Translations under genes and position numbers: made by a program
The notes under the pieces: generated by a model
What the model was told of the DNA's origin: nothing
What the model saw: the letters and a program-made list of their open reading frames with translations, nothing else
Database searches by the model: none
Shown here: one piece after another, positions 8,630 to 17,124 of the stretch
Position numbering within the stretch: position 1 is the stretch's first letter
Layout of the letters: every line of letters starts with the position of its first letter
Assembly (NCBI GenBank): GCA_900550545.1
Contig: URSS01000007.1
Span: 1-64,000, forward strand
Length of the DNA: 64,000 bases
DNA from: an uncultured Lachnobacterium sp.
GTDB taxonomy: Bacteria; Bacillota; Clostridia; Lachnospirales; Lachnospiraceae
Direction of reading: 5' to 3'

Positions 8630-9289
8630 ATGGAAATGACAGCCAATGGATATCGCGTTGTCTATGAAGGCGGAGAGGGTGAGATTGTAGAAAAAAAATC
8701 ACGCTTTATCGCAACGGTACGACCGGTAGAAACAGAAGAGGAAGCGGTAGCTTTTATCAATGAGATGAAAAAGAAATATTGGGATGCAAGACACAATTGT
8801 TCTGCATTTGTCATTGGAAGCCGGCAGGAAGTTACCCGTTGTTCCGATGATGGAGAACCGGCGCAGACTGCGGGGCGTCCGATGTTGGATGTATTGCTTC
8901 GGGAGGGCATTACCAATGTAGCTGTTGTAGTGACCAGATATTTTGGTGGAGTACTGCTTGGCACAGGAGGACTGGTACGGGCGTATCAGTCTGCTACCCA
9001 GGCAGGCCTTGCGGCCAGCAAAATAATTGAGAAGTGTCTGGGAAAGAAATTGATCATTCATACGGATTATAATGGACTTGGAAAGTTACAGTATCTGTTC
9101 GGACAGCAGAAGACAGCTATTCTGGATACGGAGTATGCTGCGGATGTGGTTTTGACCATTCTTGTTCCGGTGGAGCAGAAAGACTTCTTATATAAAGAAA
9201 TCACAGAACAGACCAATGGAACCGCACAAATGGAGTGGGGGGAAGATGCAGTATATGCGTTAATTGACAAAACTGTTCAAATTTTTTAA
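8630..9289 (+). CDS. YigZ/IMPACT family protein
   Basis: This 219-residue cytoplasmic protein has the UPF0029/IMPACT domain in its N-terminal two thirds, with KKSRFIATV, the family segment DDGEPAQTAGRPML (about residues 75-88) and the glycine-rich TRYFGGVLLGTGGLVRAY (about 103-120). The C-terminal part fits the small ferredoxin-like domain (DUF1949) of bacterial YigZ proteins. The yeast and mammalian IMPACT relatives act on the Gcn2 stress pathway; the bacterial role is not settled. ATG 8630 is 25 bases after the PBP stop, with AAGGAG at 8612-8617 and GAGATA closer to the start; cotranscription with the PBP gene is likely. Confidence 0.9.
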   Translation: MEMTANGYRVVYEGGEGEIVEKKSRFIATVRPVETEEEAVAFINEMKKKYWDARHNCSAFVIGSRQEVTRCSDDGEPAQTAGRPMLDVLLREGITNVAVVVTRYFGGVLLGTGGLVRAYQSATQAGLAASKIIEKCLGKKLIIHTDYNGLGKLQYLFGQQKTAILDTEYAADVVLTILVPVEQKDFLYKEITEQTNGTAQMEWGEDAVYALIDKTVQIF

Positions 9290-9307
9290 AAAATTTAAAA
9301 ATAAGTG

Positions 9308-9336
9308 TTGACACAAGGTATCTATGTATGTATAAT
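9308..9336 (+). promoter_or_regulatory. Consensus sigma-A promoter of the tRNA-Gln gene
   Basis: TTGACA (9308-9313) and TATAAT (9331-9336) match consensus perfectly with 17-bp spacing. The tRNA begins 23 bp after the -10 element. Confidence 0.9.
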
Positions 9337-9358
9337 AGCTATTGTTGAAACAACACAT

Positions 9359-9430
9359 TGGCCCATCGCCAAATGGTAAGGCAACGGACTCTGACTCCGT
9401 CATTTCAAGGTTCGAATCCTTGTGGGCCAG
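9359..9430 (+). tRNA. tRNA-Gln (anticodon CTG)
   Basis: A 72-base cloverleaf is visible. The acceptor stem pairs TGGCCCA (9359-9365) with TGGGCCA (9423-9429), followed by discriminator G at 9430. The anticodon stem ACGGA/TCCGT encloses the loop CTCTGAC, giving anticodon CTG, which reads CAG. The T arm contains GGTTCGAATCC. The 3' CCA is not encoded. It stands alone with its own promoter and terminator. A CTG anticodon suggests that a second tRNA-Gln with TTG exists elsewhere. Confidence 0.95.
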
Positions 9431-9435
9431 CTTTT

Positions 9436-9464
9436 AAGAACTTCGTTGGAAGTTCTTTTTTTTT
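9436..9464 (+). terminator. Intrinsic terminator of tRNA-Gln
   Basis: AAGAACTTC (9436-9444) and GAAGTTCTT (9449-9457) form a 9-bp stem with a GTTG loop, followed by T's to 9464. Confidence 0.9.
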
Positions 9465-9487
9465 ACAATCATGCAGGGAGGGCACAA

Positions 9488-10198
9488 ATGTATAGTTTTG
9501 ACAGCAGAATTCGTTATAGTGAAGTGGATTCCAAAGGAACACTGAATTGGCTTGCACTGATGGATTATTTTCAGGATTGCAGTGTGTTTCATTCGGAAAG
9601 TCTGCACATTGGAGTAGATTATCTGGCGAATCATCATCTGGCGTGGGTACTTTCATCCTGGCAGATCTGTCTGAACCGCATGCCGAAGCTTGCAGATATG
9701 GTAACGACACAGACCTGGGCATATGGAATGAAGAGCTTTTATGGAATGCGTAATTTTGTGATGAACGACGCAAATGGGGAACGGCTGGCATATGCAAATT
9801 CCATCTGGGTTCTGATGGATACACAAAAAGGACGCCCGACAAAAGTGCCGCAGGAGATGGTGGACTTGTATGGACTGGAGCCGCAGCTTCCGATGGATTG
9901 CAGTACACGCAAGATTGAAGTGCCGGAAGAGTATGAAGAAAAGGAGCCGTTTGTTGTTCCTCCTTATTTTATAGACACGAATCACCATATGAACAACAGC
10001 CGCTATGTACAGGTGGCGCTTTCGTATCTTCCGGAAGATTTCACGTTTGAAGAAATCCGGGTGGAATATAAGAAAGAGGCGGTCGTAAAAGATATTATGA
10101 TTCCCCGCGTGAGCCGGATGCAGGACAAGACCATTGTTACCCTGTGCGGAGAAAACGGACGTGCATATGCTGTGATTGCGTTTTTACATAATCGTTGA
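9488..10198 (+). CDS. Acyl-ACP thioesterase
   Basis: This 236-residue protein belongs to the FatA/FatB-like bacterial acyl-ACP thioesterases, with two tandem hot-dog folds. It would release free fatty acids from acyl carrier protein. The first fold carries IRYSEVDSKGTLNW near the N-terminus. The second holds the conserved FIDTNHHMNNSRY (about residues 163-175), with the Asp-Asn-His residues typical of the active site. The start is ATG 9488, directly after GGGAGG; the frame is open further upstream, but that stretch overlaps the tRNA terminator and is not coding. No obvious operon partner is seen. Confidence 0.92.
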   Translation: MYSFDSRIRYSEVDSKGTLNWLALMDYFQDCSVFHSESLHIGVDYLANHHLAWVLSSWQICLNRMPKLADMVTTQTWAYGMKSFYGMRNFVMNDANGERLAYANSIWVLMDTQKGRPTKVPQEMVDLYGLEPQLPMDCSTRKIEVPEEYEEKEPFVVPPYFIDTNHHMNNSRYVQVALSYLPEDFTFEEIRVEYKKEAVVKDIMIPRVSRMQDKTIVTLCGENGRAYAVIAFLHNR

Positions 10199-10261
10199 TA
10201 GAATGAAAACAGAAATTTTGAATTATTACAATCGGTAAAAAATCAGAGAACGGAGTAGAGA

Positions 10262-11095
10262 ATGAAATTAGGAGAATATCAGGAATTATACTATGTGAAA
10301 AAAGTGGATTTCGGCGTATATCTTGCGGAAAATCTGACAAGTGAGACACATGTGCTTTTGCCGGCAAAACAGGTACCGGAAGATGCAAAAGCCGGAGATA
10401 AGATTCGTGTGTTTTTGTATAAGGATTCCAAAGACCGTCTGATTGCAACTACGAATACACCAAAACTCACACTTGGGGGTTATGCACCTCTTGTTGTCAA
10501 AGAAGTGGGCAAAATCGGAGCGTTTCTTGACTGGGGACTGGAAAAGGATCTGTTTCTTCCATATAAAGAGATGACCAGTCATGTGGAAGCGGGAGATGAA
10601 GTGCTTGTTACATTATATATTGATAAAAGTACCCGGCTTTGTGCAAGCATGAAGGGACTGTATGATCTGCTTTCCAAGGACTCTCCATATAAAAAGGATG
10701 AGACAGTTACAGGACGTGTATATGAATTTTCCGACAATTTTGGAACGTTCGTGGCAGTAGATGATCAGTATTCCGCGCGTATTCCGGTTTCAGAGGACCA
10801 TAGTTTTCTGAAAGTGGGAGATGTTATTGAGGCAAAGATTACAGCTGTCAAGCCAGATGGAAAGCTTGACCTGACACTTCGTGAAAAAGCCTATATCCAG
10901 ATGGATGCTGATGCGCAGAAGATCTTAGAACTTTTAGATTCCTATGCGGGAGTACTTCCTTTTTCAGAGAAGGCAAGCCCGGAAGTGATCAAACGTGAGA
11001 CAGGATTGAGTAAGGCTGCATTCAAACGTGCAATTGGTCGTTTGTATAAAGAAAGAAAAATTACATTAGATGGTGGAAAAATCCGGAAAAATTAA
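10262..11095 (+). CDS. cvfB: CvfB/YitL family S1-like RNA-binding protein
   Basis: This 277-residue protein matches the CvfB family: several S1-like OB-fold modules followed by a C-terminal winged helix. The S1-like segments lie near residues 3-60, 70-130 (GKIGAFLDWGLEKDLFLPYK) and 145-210. The C-terminal part (about 220-277, FKRAIGRLYKERKI) fits the wHTH. CvfB in staphylococci affects virulence-factor expression and binds RNA. ATG 10262 is preceded by CGGAG. It lies 63 bases after the thioesterase gene, possibly in one transcript. The target RNAs are unknown. Confidence 0.92.
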   Translation: MKLGEYQELYYVKKVDFGVYLAENLTSETHVLLPAKQVPEDAKAGDKIRVFLYKDSKDRLIATTNTPKLTLGGYAPLVVKEVGKIGAFLDWGLEKDLFLPYKEMTSHVEAGDEVLVTLYIDKSTRLCASMKGLYDLLSKDSPYKKDETVTGRVYEFSDNFGTFVAVDDQYSARIPVSEDHSFLKVGDVIEAKITAVKPDGKLDLTLREKAYIQMDADAQKILELLDSYAGVLPFSEKASPEVIKRETGLSKAAFKRAIGRLYKERKITLDGGKIRKN

Positions 11096-11171
11096 GTATA
11101 ATGACGGCATAAGCCTATGATAGGGCAAATTTAAATGGACGGATGTCCTTATGAATCAGGAGGAAAACAAA

Positions 11172-11546
11172 ATGAAGAATGTAATCAGTACAGATAAGGC
11201 TCCGGCTGCAATCGGACCATATTCACAGGCAATTGAGGTAAATGGAATGGTATACACTTCCGGAATCATCCCGGTAGTTCCAGCAACAGGAGAAATTCCT
11301 GAGGGATCTGTGGCACAGGCAAAGCAGGCGTTTGAAAACTTGTCAAATCTGTTAGAGGCAGCAGGAACAAGCATGGATAAAGTTGTTAAGACAACCGTAT
11401 TTATTAAAGAAATGAACGACTTCGGTGCAATCAATGAAGTGTATGCTGAGTTTTTCCCGGCACCATTTCCATCCAGAAGCTGTGTAGAAGTAGCAAGACT
11501 TCCAAAAGATGTTATGCTTGAGATCGAAGCGATTGCAACGAAATAA
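11172..11546 (+). CDS. ridA: RidA family enamine/imine deaminase
   Basis: This 124-residue protein has the RidA (YjgF/YER057c/UK114) fold. RidA hydrolyses reactive enamine/imine intermediates made by PLP enzymes. It forms trimers in known members. The conserved start STDKAPAAIGPYSQAI and the catalytic-arginine segment PFPSRSCVEV (about residues 96-105) are present. The length is typical. The start is ATG 11172 with AGGAGG 8 bases upstream; a longer in-frame start at 11151 would include the Shine-Dalgarno itself. It is followed by a strong terminator at 11602. Confidence 0.95.
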   Translation: MKNVISTDKAPAAIGPYSQAIEVNGMVYTSGIIPVVPATGEIPEGSVAQAKQAFENLSNLLEAAGTSMDKVVKTTVFIKEMNDFGAINEVYAEFFPAPFPSRSCVEVARLPKDVMLEIEAIATK

Positions 11547-11601
11547 AAATGATATGATGGTCAAAAGGTCTTTTGACCCTTTAATCATAAAAATACGTAA
11601 C

Positions 11602-11631
11602 AAAAAAGTGTGCAAATATGCACACTTTTTT
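11602..11631. terminator. Bidirectional terminator between ridA and yjfB-like gene
   Basis: AAAAAAGTGTGCA (11602-11614) and TGCACACTTTTTT (11619-11631) make a perfect 13-bp stem with a 4-base loop and A/T tracts on both sides. It serves ridA on the + strand and the convergent small gene on the minus strand. A second hairpin GGTCAAAAG/CTTTTGACC lies just before it (11559-11578). Confidence 0.9.
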
Positions 11632-11666
11632 GTTGTTTGTAATACTTTTGAAACAAATACGGATTT

Positions 11667-11861
11667 TTAAACAGAAATGTCAATATTTCCGCCTAAGTTT
11701 GGGTATACGGAATTTTCCATCATCCTGGTAATTCCGTCACTCATTGTGGCATTCATGTCCAATGCATTGTCCAACATCTTCATGCTTACAGACTGCGTAA
11801 GGGAAGAAGTATCGGAAAATTGCAGGGCACTGAGTGCAGAACTGACATTTGTGATATCCAT
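11667..11861 (-). CDS. YjfB-like putative motility protein
   Basis: This 64-residue protein matches the YjfB family (Pfam putative motility protein) in length and in the pattern MDITNVSSALSA followed by QSVSMKMLDNALD and a Gly-rich end NLGGNIDISV. In Bacillus subtilis yjfB is part of the sigma-D (flagellar) regulon; its job is not known. The start is ATG 11861, because AGGAGG lies eight bases upstream, whereas the more upstream ATG (11879) would make that Shine-Dalgarno coding. It is an isolated minus-strand gene between + strand genes. I could not find a clear sigma-28 promoter upstream. Confidence 0.85.
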   Translation of the reverse strand: MDITNVSSALSALQFSDTSSLTQSVSMKMLDNALDMNATMSDGITRMMENSVYPNLGGNIDISV

Positions 11862-11959
11862 TGGTAATACCTCCTGCAATCATTTTGTATTTCTTAATAT
11901 TATTTCATAAAAAATTAAAAAAATCAAGGGAAAATAGTCCTATGGTACTAGGTGCGGAC

Positions 11960-11988
11960 TTGACACATACAGGGGGCTTTGCTATAAT
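11960..11988 (+). promoter_or_regulatory. Consensus sigma-A promoter of the SH3-NlpC/P60 gene
   Basis: TTGACA (11960-11965) and TATAAT (11983-11988) are perfect, 17 bp apart. The leader to ATG 12063 is about 68 bases and contains a short AACGA/TCGTT hairpin; it is too short for a ydaO-type c-di-AMP riboswitch. Confidence 0.9.
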
Positions 11989-12062
11989 AGCACCGTAACA
12001 TTTGTAATAAATTCGTAACAAACGATAGTTCGTTAAAAGAAACTTACAAATTGGAGGAGAAA

Positions 12063-13292
12063 ATGAAACGTAAAACGTTAACAAAATTGACAGCATGTGG
12101 TTTAGTTGGGGCGCTGACCGTTGGCAATTTTACCATTGGGGTTGATGCAGCACCTACTGCAGGCATTACCAGTTATACTACAAACATTGTGACATCGTCG
12201 GTATTACCGACCGCAGGTATCTCACTTGCCATGAGCGAGTGTGCAGCAACTGTTGAAGATGAAGCTGTTGTTGCAAGCGCACAACCAGAAGTAAAGGAAA
12301 ATGAGGCACCGGTTGTAGCATCTGAGTATGCAGATATTGCTGTATCGACAGCTGATAATTTTGTATATATTCGAAAGAAAGCATCTGCAGAGAGTAAAGC
12401 TCTTGGAAAGTTATATGCAAATAATGTTGGAACAGTCCTTTCTAAGAAGGGCGACTGGTACAAGATCAAATCTGGATCTGTTACCGGATATGTAAGCAGT
12501 GATTATGTAAAAGTCGGTGATGAGAAGCTGGCAAAGAAAGCTGGCCGCAGAGTGGCACTCGTCAAGACGGAGACATTAAAGGTTCGTACGAAGGCTTCTA
12601 AGAAAGCTGAAGTCATCGGTCTTGTTCCGGGAGGAGACGATCTTACCGTTGTAGATGAGTCACTCGACGGATGGGTTGGAGTTTCCACAGAAGATGGAGA
12701 CGGATATGTATCTTCTGATTATGTGTCTTTATCAACAGAGTACACATATGCAGAGTCGAATGCAGAAGAAAAAGCAAGATTGAAGAAAGAAGAAGAGGAA
12801 CGTAAGGCAGCAGATGCCGCCGCAGCAGCAAGCGAGCAGGAGAATGCAACAAATAGTTCTTCCAACAGCTCATCAAGCAGTAGTTCTTCATCTAGTTCAT
12901 CATCAAGCAATAGTTCTTCAGATCGTTCATACTCTGCACCAAGCGGATCAAACGGTTCAGCAGTTGCAAACTATGCTTGCCAGTTTGTTGGAAACCCATA
13001 TGTGTATGGTGGCACAAGCTTAACAAATGGAACAGATTGTTCTGGATTTGTTATGTCAGTATATGCGAAGTTTGGCGTAAGCCTTCCACACAGCTCAAGT
13101 GCTTTGAGAAGTGTAGGATATGGTGTAAGTACTTCCGAGATGCAGCCGGGTGACATTGTATGTTACAGTGGACACGTGGCAATCTACATTGGAAATAACA
13201 CAATTGTACATGCTAGTAACGCAAGAGATGGTATCAAACTTACCTCTCCGGCAAACTACAGAACAATTCTTGCTGTAAGAAGAATTTTCTAA
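12063..13292 (+). CDS. Secreted SH3 - NlpC/P60 peptidoglycan endopeptidase
   Basis: This 409-residue protein has a signal peptide (about residues 1-34), two bacterial SH3 domains (about 95-155 and 165-230), a Lys/Glu-rich coil, a Ser-rich low-complexity linker (about 263-300) and a C-terminal NlpC/P60 domain (about 300-409). The catalytic Cys is in GTDCSGFVMS and the His in SGHVAIYIG, with VHASN downstream. Such enzymes cleave gamma-D-Glu-diamino-acid bonds in stem peptides. ATG 12063 follows GGAGGAGAAA. Base 12051 TTG is an alternative but lies inside the Shine-Dalgarno. It has its own promoter and terminator and heads a run of three wall-active enzymes. Confidence 0.94.
   Translation: MKRKTLTKLTACGLVGALTVGNFTIGVDAAPTAGITSYTTNIVTSSVLPTAGISLAMSECAATVEDEAVVASAQPEVKENEAPVVASEYADIAVSTADNFVYIRKKASAESKALGKLYANNVGTVLSKKGDWYKIKSGSVTGYVSSDYVKVGDEKLAKKAGRRVALVKTETLKVRTKASKKAEVIGLVPGGDDLTVVDESLDGWVGVSTEDGDGYVSSDYVSLSTEYTYAESNAEEKARLKKEEEERKAADAAAAASEQENATNSSSNSSSSSSSSSSSSSSNSSSDRSYSAPSGSNGSAVANYACQFVGNPYVYGGTSLTNGTDCSGFVMSVYAKFGVSLPHSSSALRSVGYGVSTSEMQPGDIVCYSGHVAIYIGNNTIVHASNARDGIKLTSPANYRTILAVRRIF
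12850..12932 (+). repeat. Serine-codon repeat (low complexity)
   Basis: Near-tandem AGC/AGT/TCT/TCA triplets encode the Ser/Asn linker of the NlpC/P60 protein. The codons vary, so slippage would change the linker length in units of three. Confidence 0.7.
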
Positions 13293-13312
13293 AATGAATA
13301 AGAAATGATTAT

Positions 13313-13345
13313 GAGGCTGTAGCGCATTACGCTGCAGCCTCTTTA
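13313..13345 (+). terminator. Intrinsic terminator after the NlpC/P60 gene
   Basis: GAGGCTGTAGCG (13313-13324) pairs with CGCTGCAGCCTC (13330-13341), 12 bp with one wobble, followed by TTTAATTTT. Confidence 0.88.
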
Positions 13346-13373
13346 ATTTTCTATAAAGATATAGGCCAATCCA

Positions 13374-13403
13374 TTGACACGAAAGATAGAAAGAAGGTAC
13401 TAT
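13374..13403 (+). promoter_or_regulatory. Candidate promoter of the GH25 gene
   Basis: TTGACA (13374-13379) is followed after 18 bp by TACTAT (13398-13403); the leader to the TTG start at 13464 is about 55 bases. Confidence 0.6.
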
Positions 13404-13463
13404 AAAAGATACAGGAAATATAAGGTATAAAAGGATTTTTGAAAAATACGGAGGAATATATCA

Positions 13464-15623
13464 TTGAAGATAAAGAACGTGAAATGGATAGGAGCAGGAA
13501 TATTTGCGGCCTCTTTGCTGGCATTGGCGGCGCAGCCACAGAAAGTGCATGCCGAGGAACAACTCGATGGTGTTATGGGACAGAGTATAGAGGATGAAAT
13601 GGATGTTGTTTCTGCACAGAACGAACTAAACCAGCAGATATTGAAAAATGCCACATCACAACTGACGTTAGATCATATGCCGATGCGGGGAGCATCTACC
13701 TATACGCAGGCTTTTTTGAACGCTTCATTCACATCGGTCAGCGATTATACGAACGGAACATATTATCATAAGTCGGATTTGGAAGATTGTGAGTTATTTA
13801 ATGGAATTGATGTGTCGTGGTGGCAGGCAGATGCAACATTGACAAAAAAGTATCCAAAGGATAGGAGCAAATGGACAAAAACGGGAATCGACTGGTCAAA
13901 AGCGCATGATAGTGGGATTGATTTTGCATTTGTAAGGGTTGCTTCACGAGACACGGCAGATGGATCTATTTACACAGATACAACAGCAGATTCGCATATT
14001 CAGACGGCAATCGCTAATGATGTGAATGTCGGACTCTACATTTTCTCACAGGCTGTAACAAATGATGAAGCAGTCGAGGAAGCGGAATATGTTCTTGATC
14101 TGGTGGATCAGTATAACTGGGATGTGACCATGCCAATCGTTATGGATCGGGAAGCAGGAAGAACCAGTAAAAAACTGAAAGCGGGAACACTTTCAAAAGC
14201 AAAAGAGACTGCAGTATGTCAGGCTTTTGCGGATACAATCACAGATGCCGGATATGAAGCCTGTGTTTATGCATCTTATTCCTGGATCCGGAATTATATT
14301 AATACGGATGAACTTAGTGATTGCGGTTTATGGATTGCGAGATATAACAATACAACAACTAGCAATTCCAAATCAGGAACACCTTATGCGGATGTAGCAT
14401 TTGATTATGATTTCTGGCAATATTCGTCCAGTGGGAAAGTGGATGGGTATGCAAAGAACCTGGATGTGGATTACTGGTATAAGGACATGAGTGACAAAAC
14501 GACTGGCTTGCGGATGAAATCCAATACGGCAAATTCGATTACACTCAGCTGGGATGATACAAGCGATGTACAAAAGTATCGCGTATATCGTTACGATAGT
14601 GAAAGCGGATCTTACAAATATATTAAATCGGTTACGGGGACAAGTTACACGGATTCGAATCTTACAGCTGGACAGACATATCAATATAAGGTAAGAGGAC
14701 AGTGGACACTTGGAGGAACCGATTATTACAGTGGTTATTCTAATGTTCTTTCGGCAGTAACTCTTCCGGAACAGGTAAAGAACGTGATTGCAAAAGCAGG
14801 AAAGGATCAGGTGGTTCTGCAGTGGGATGCACTCGACGGAGTAGATGGCTATCGTATTTTTCAATATGACGAGGACACACAGCAGTATGTGAAAATCGCA
14901 GATGTAAAGAACGACACAACGGATTATACGGTGGAAGGTTTGGCAGCAAACACGGAATACAAATATAAAATTCGTGCCTATAAGCAGGTAAATGCAGTTG
15001 ATTACTGGGGCGAATATTCAGAGGAAGTGAGTGCAAAAACACAGGCAAAGACATTGGAAAAAGTTCAGGGACTCATTGTGGAAACGATTTCTGCAACATC
15101 ACTTGAACTGAGCTGGGATCCGGTAGAAGGCGCCGACGGATATTGCATTTATCGTCTGAATGCTTCGACAGGAAAATATGAAAAGATTAAGACAGTAAAG
15201 GGAGAGGATACGGTTCAATATAAGAATGGAAGCCTTTCAAGTGCTGTAAAATATACATATAAAGTGCGCGCATATGCAAACAGCAATGGAACGAATGTAT
15301 ATGGTGCGTACTCTGCAACAAAGAGCGCAGAGACGAAACCTGCGCAGATAAAAGGATTAAAGCTTACAACAAAAAGTTCTTCGATTACGTTGAAGTGGAA
15401 AAAACAAAGCAATGTGACTGGATATCAGATTTACCGCTATAATGCATCAACGGGGAAATATGAAAAAATAAAGACCATGAAAGGTGCATCAACGGTAACA
15501 TATACAAATAAAGGCCGGAAGAAGGGAACAACATACAAATATAAAGTTCGCGCATATAAGAAAAGCGGAGCGAAGAATACATATGGAAGCTTTTCAGCAG
15601 TAACGAAGATAACAGTAAAATAG
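13464..15623 (+). CDS. Secreted GH25 lysozyme with fibronectin III repeats
   Basis: This 719-residue protein has a signal peptide (MKIKNVKWIGAGIFAASLLA), a GH25 muramidase domain (about residues 110-340, starting NGIDVSWWQAD and containing FAFVRVASRD and PIVMDREAG) and four FnIII-like modules (about 345-719). The modules share the patterns GYxIYRxNxxTGKYEKI and TYKYKVRAY. GH25 enzymes hydrolyse the MurNAc-GlcNAc bond. The start is TTG 13464, supported by GGAGG nine bases upstream and by the immediate signal sequence. The terminator at 13313 isolates it from the gene upstream, and the amidase gene follows after 22 bases, so the two are probably cotranscribed. Confidence 0.92.
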   Translation: MKIKNVKWIGAGIFAASLLALAAQPQKVHAEEQLDGVMGQSIEDEMDVVSAQNELNQQILKNATSQLTLDHMPMRGASTYTQAFLNASFTSVSDYTNGTYYHKSDLEDCELFNGIDVSWWQADATLTKKYPKDRSKWTKTGIDWSKAHDSGIDFAFVRVASRDTADGSIYTDTTADSHIQTAIANDVNVGLYIFSQAVTNDEAVEEAEYVLDLVDQYNWDVTMPIVMDREAGRTSKKLKAGTLSKAKETAVCQAFADTITDAGYEACVYASYSWIRNYINTDELSDCGLWIARYNNTTTSNSKSGTPYADVAFDYDFWQYSSSGKVDGYAKNLDVDYWYKDMSDKTTGLRMKSNTANSITLSWDDTSDVQKYRVYRYDSESGSYKYIKSVTGTSYTDSNLTAGQTYQYKVRGQWTLGGTDYYSGYSNVLSAVTLPEQVKNVIAKAGKDQVVLQWDALDGVDGYRIFQYDEDTQQYVKIADVKNDTTDYTVEGLAANTEYKYKIRAYKQVNAVDYWGEYSEEVSAKTQAKTLEKVQGLIVETISATSLELSWDPVEGADGYCIYRLNASTGKYEKIKTVKGEDTVQYKNGSLSSAVKYTYKVRAYANSNGTNVYGAYSATKSAETKPAQIKGLKLTTKSSSITLKWKKQSNVTGYQIYRYNASTGKYEKIKTMKGASTVTYTNKGRKKGTTYKYKVRAYKKSGAKNTYGSFSAVTKITVK

Positions 15624-15645
15624 AAATGGAGATACAAAGGAGTTT

Positions 15646-16944
15646 ATGAAGAAGTTCAAAAGAAGAATTGTGGCAGTTGCACTTATTGTTGGAATGTTGT
15701 TGTCACTGAATCAGACAACTGTTTATGCAAAAACAAATGCATATGAGAAACCAATTGTAATTGTTTTAGACCCGGGACATGGGGGACATGATGGAGGTGC
15801 GACACGTTGCTGGGGAGGTCACTGGTATCGTGAAAAAACGTTGAATCTTGCAATTGCCAAGGCGTGTAAAGCAGAACTGGAAAAGTATTCCGGCGTGAAA
15901 GTATATCTGACACGTTCGAATGATTTTTTTGTATCCCTGGGAGGAAGAGTGCAGTTCGCAAAAAACAGAAATGCAGATCTGTTTGTTGCACTGCATAACA
16001 ATTCTTCGATAAATGGCAGAACAAATGGTGCAAGTGTTTATTATCCAAACATGAGTTACCGGTCTCAGGTTGGAAAAAACGGAAAGGATGCAGCATCTTA
16101 TATTCAAAGAGAACTGGTTGCGTTGGGAATAAAAAATAATGGAACACATATACGCAATACGGAAAATGGAGGTAAATATCCAAACAAAAGTAAAAGCGAT
16201 TATTATAGTGTCATTCGCCAGAGTAAAATGTGCGGATTTCCGGGACTGATCGTGGAACATGCATTTGTGAGTAATTTTTCTGATTGTTCTAAATTTTTCA
16301 GTTCGGCGGATAAGCTGAAAAAGCTTGGAAAAGCTGATGCAAAAGGAATTGCAAAATATTATGGTCTTGTTGAAAAAGATACACCGGTGCTGACAAGTGC
16401 ACAAGCCGATGAGGATGGTAATGTACAACTTCAATGGGATGTTATGGATGAAATGGATGGATATCGTATATATCGTAGAGCGCAGGGAGGCTCTTCTTAC
16501 ACAAAGATTGTAACAATAATGGATGAATCGGAAACCGACTACGTGGATGAAACAACGAAAAAAGGTACTACCTATTATTATATGATCGCAGGTTACCATA
16601 ATGGACGAAAGAAAGTAACCTACACAGATACATCCAACATAGTAAAAGTTGCTGCATTGGAAGCTTTATATACACCACAAAATCTGAAGGTGACTGCGGA
16701 ACAGGGAGTTGTTCAGATTACATGGGAAGCTACGGAACACACAGATGGCTATATTATTGAACGGAAAACTGCAAATGATGCAGATTATCAGACAATAGCG
16801 AAGGTATCAGGAGCTGGTACTACAAGTTATACACAGGAAAATGATGTTGCAACCGCAGATTATCGTATTTGCTCTTACAGAAAATATGGAAAGAAAATAT
16901 ATCAAAGTGAATTTTCAGAAGTTGTTTCTTATCAGCAGCAGTAA
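15646..16944 (+). CDS. Secreted N-acetylmuramoyl-L-alanine amidase with FnIII domains
   Basis: This 432-residue protein has a signal peptide (about 1-28), an Amidase_3 catalytic domain (about 33-240) and two FnIII-like modules (about 245-335 and 340-432). The zinc site is visible: His in LDPGHGGHDGG, Glu in YREKTLN and His in FVALHNNSS; the catalytic Glu is in LIVEHAFVS. It cleaves the lactyl-amide bond between glycan and peptide. ATG 15646 follows AAAGGAG. The FnIII modules resemble those of the upstream GH25 protein, which suggests a common wall or glycan target. Confidence 0.94.
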   Translation: MKKFKRRIVAVALIVGMLLSLNQTTVYAKTNAYEKPIVIVLDPGHGGHDGGATRCWGGHWYREKTLNLAIAKACKAELEKYSGVKVYLTRSNDFFVSLGGRVQFAKNRNADLFVALHNNSSINGRTNGASVYYPNMSYRSQVGKNGKDAASYIQRELVALGIKNNGTHIRNTENGGKYPNKSKSDYYSVIRQSKMCGFPGLIVEHAFVSNFSDCSKFFSSADKLKKLGKADAKGIAKYYGLVEKDTPVLTSAQADEDGNVQLQWDVMDEMDGYRIYRRAQGGSSYTKIVTIMDESETDYVDETTKKGTTYYYMIAGYHNGRKKVTYTDTSNIVKVAALEALYTPQNLKVTAEQGVVQITWEATEHTDGYIIERKTANDADYQTIAKVSGAGTTSYTQENDVATADYRICSYRKYGKKIYQSEFSEVVSYQQQ

Positions 16945-17044
16945 AAGGTTGTATTAAAAAGTTTGCCAACAGATAAAACGTAAAAAGCAAAATGCACAAA
17001 AAATAGGCAGAGAACATACGTTCCTGGGGAATATGGGGAAAACA

Positions 17045-17124
17045 TGTGGAAAAGTTATCCACAATATTTCCTCGAAAAATGCCATAAAATGAAGTTATAC
17101 ACGGAGTTATACACGTTATCCACA
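17045..17124. promoter_or_regulatory. Cluster of five DnaA boxes
   Basis: Inside the 393-base gap 16945-17337 lie TTATCCACA at 17055-17063 and 17116-17124 (perfect), TTATACACG at 17095-17103 and 17107-17115 (8 of 9), and TTTTCCACA on the minus strand at 17053-17045 (fits the relaxed TTWTNCACA). Two boxes directly abut. An AT-rich stretch follows to 17290. No dnaA, dnaN, parAB or gyrase genes are near and gene direction does not switch here, so this is more likely a DnaA titration or regulatory cluster than oriC. Confidence 0.75.

Noticed and set aside
9422..9487. Longer N-terminus of the acyl-ACP thioesterase
   Set aside because: That stretch is the 3' end of tRNA-Gln and its terminator.
11151..11171. 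Longer N-terminus of RidA from ATG 11151
   Set aside because: It would translate the AGGAGG Shine-Dalgarno site of ATG 11172 and is not part of the family.
11989..12062. ydaO-type c-di-AMP riboswitch ahead of the NlpC/P60 gene
   Set aside because: The leader is only about 68 bases, too short for that riboswitch, and only a tiny hairpin is visible.
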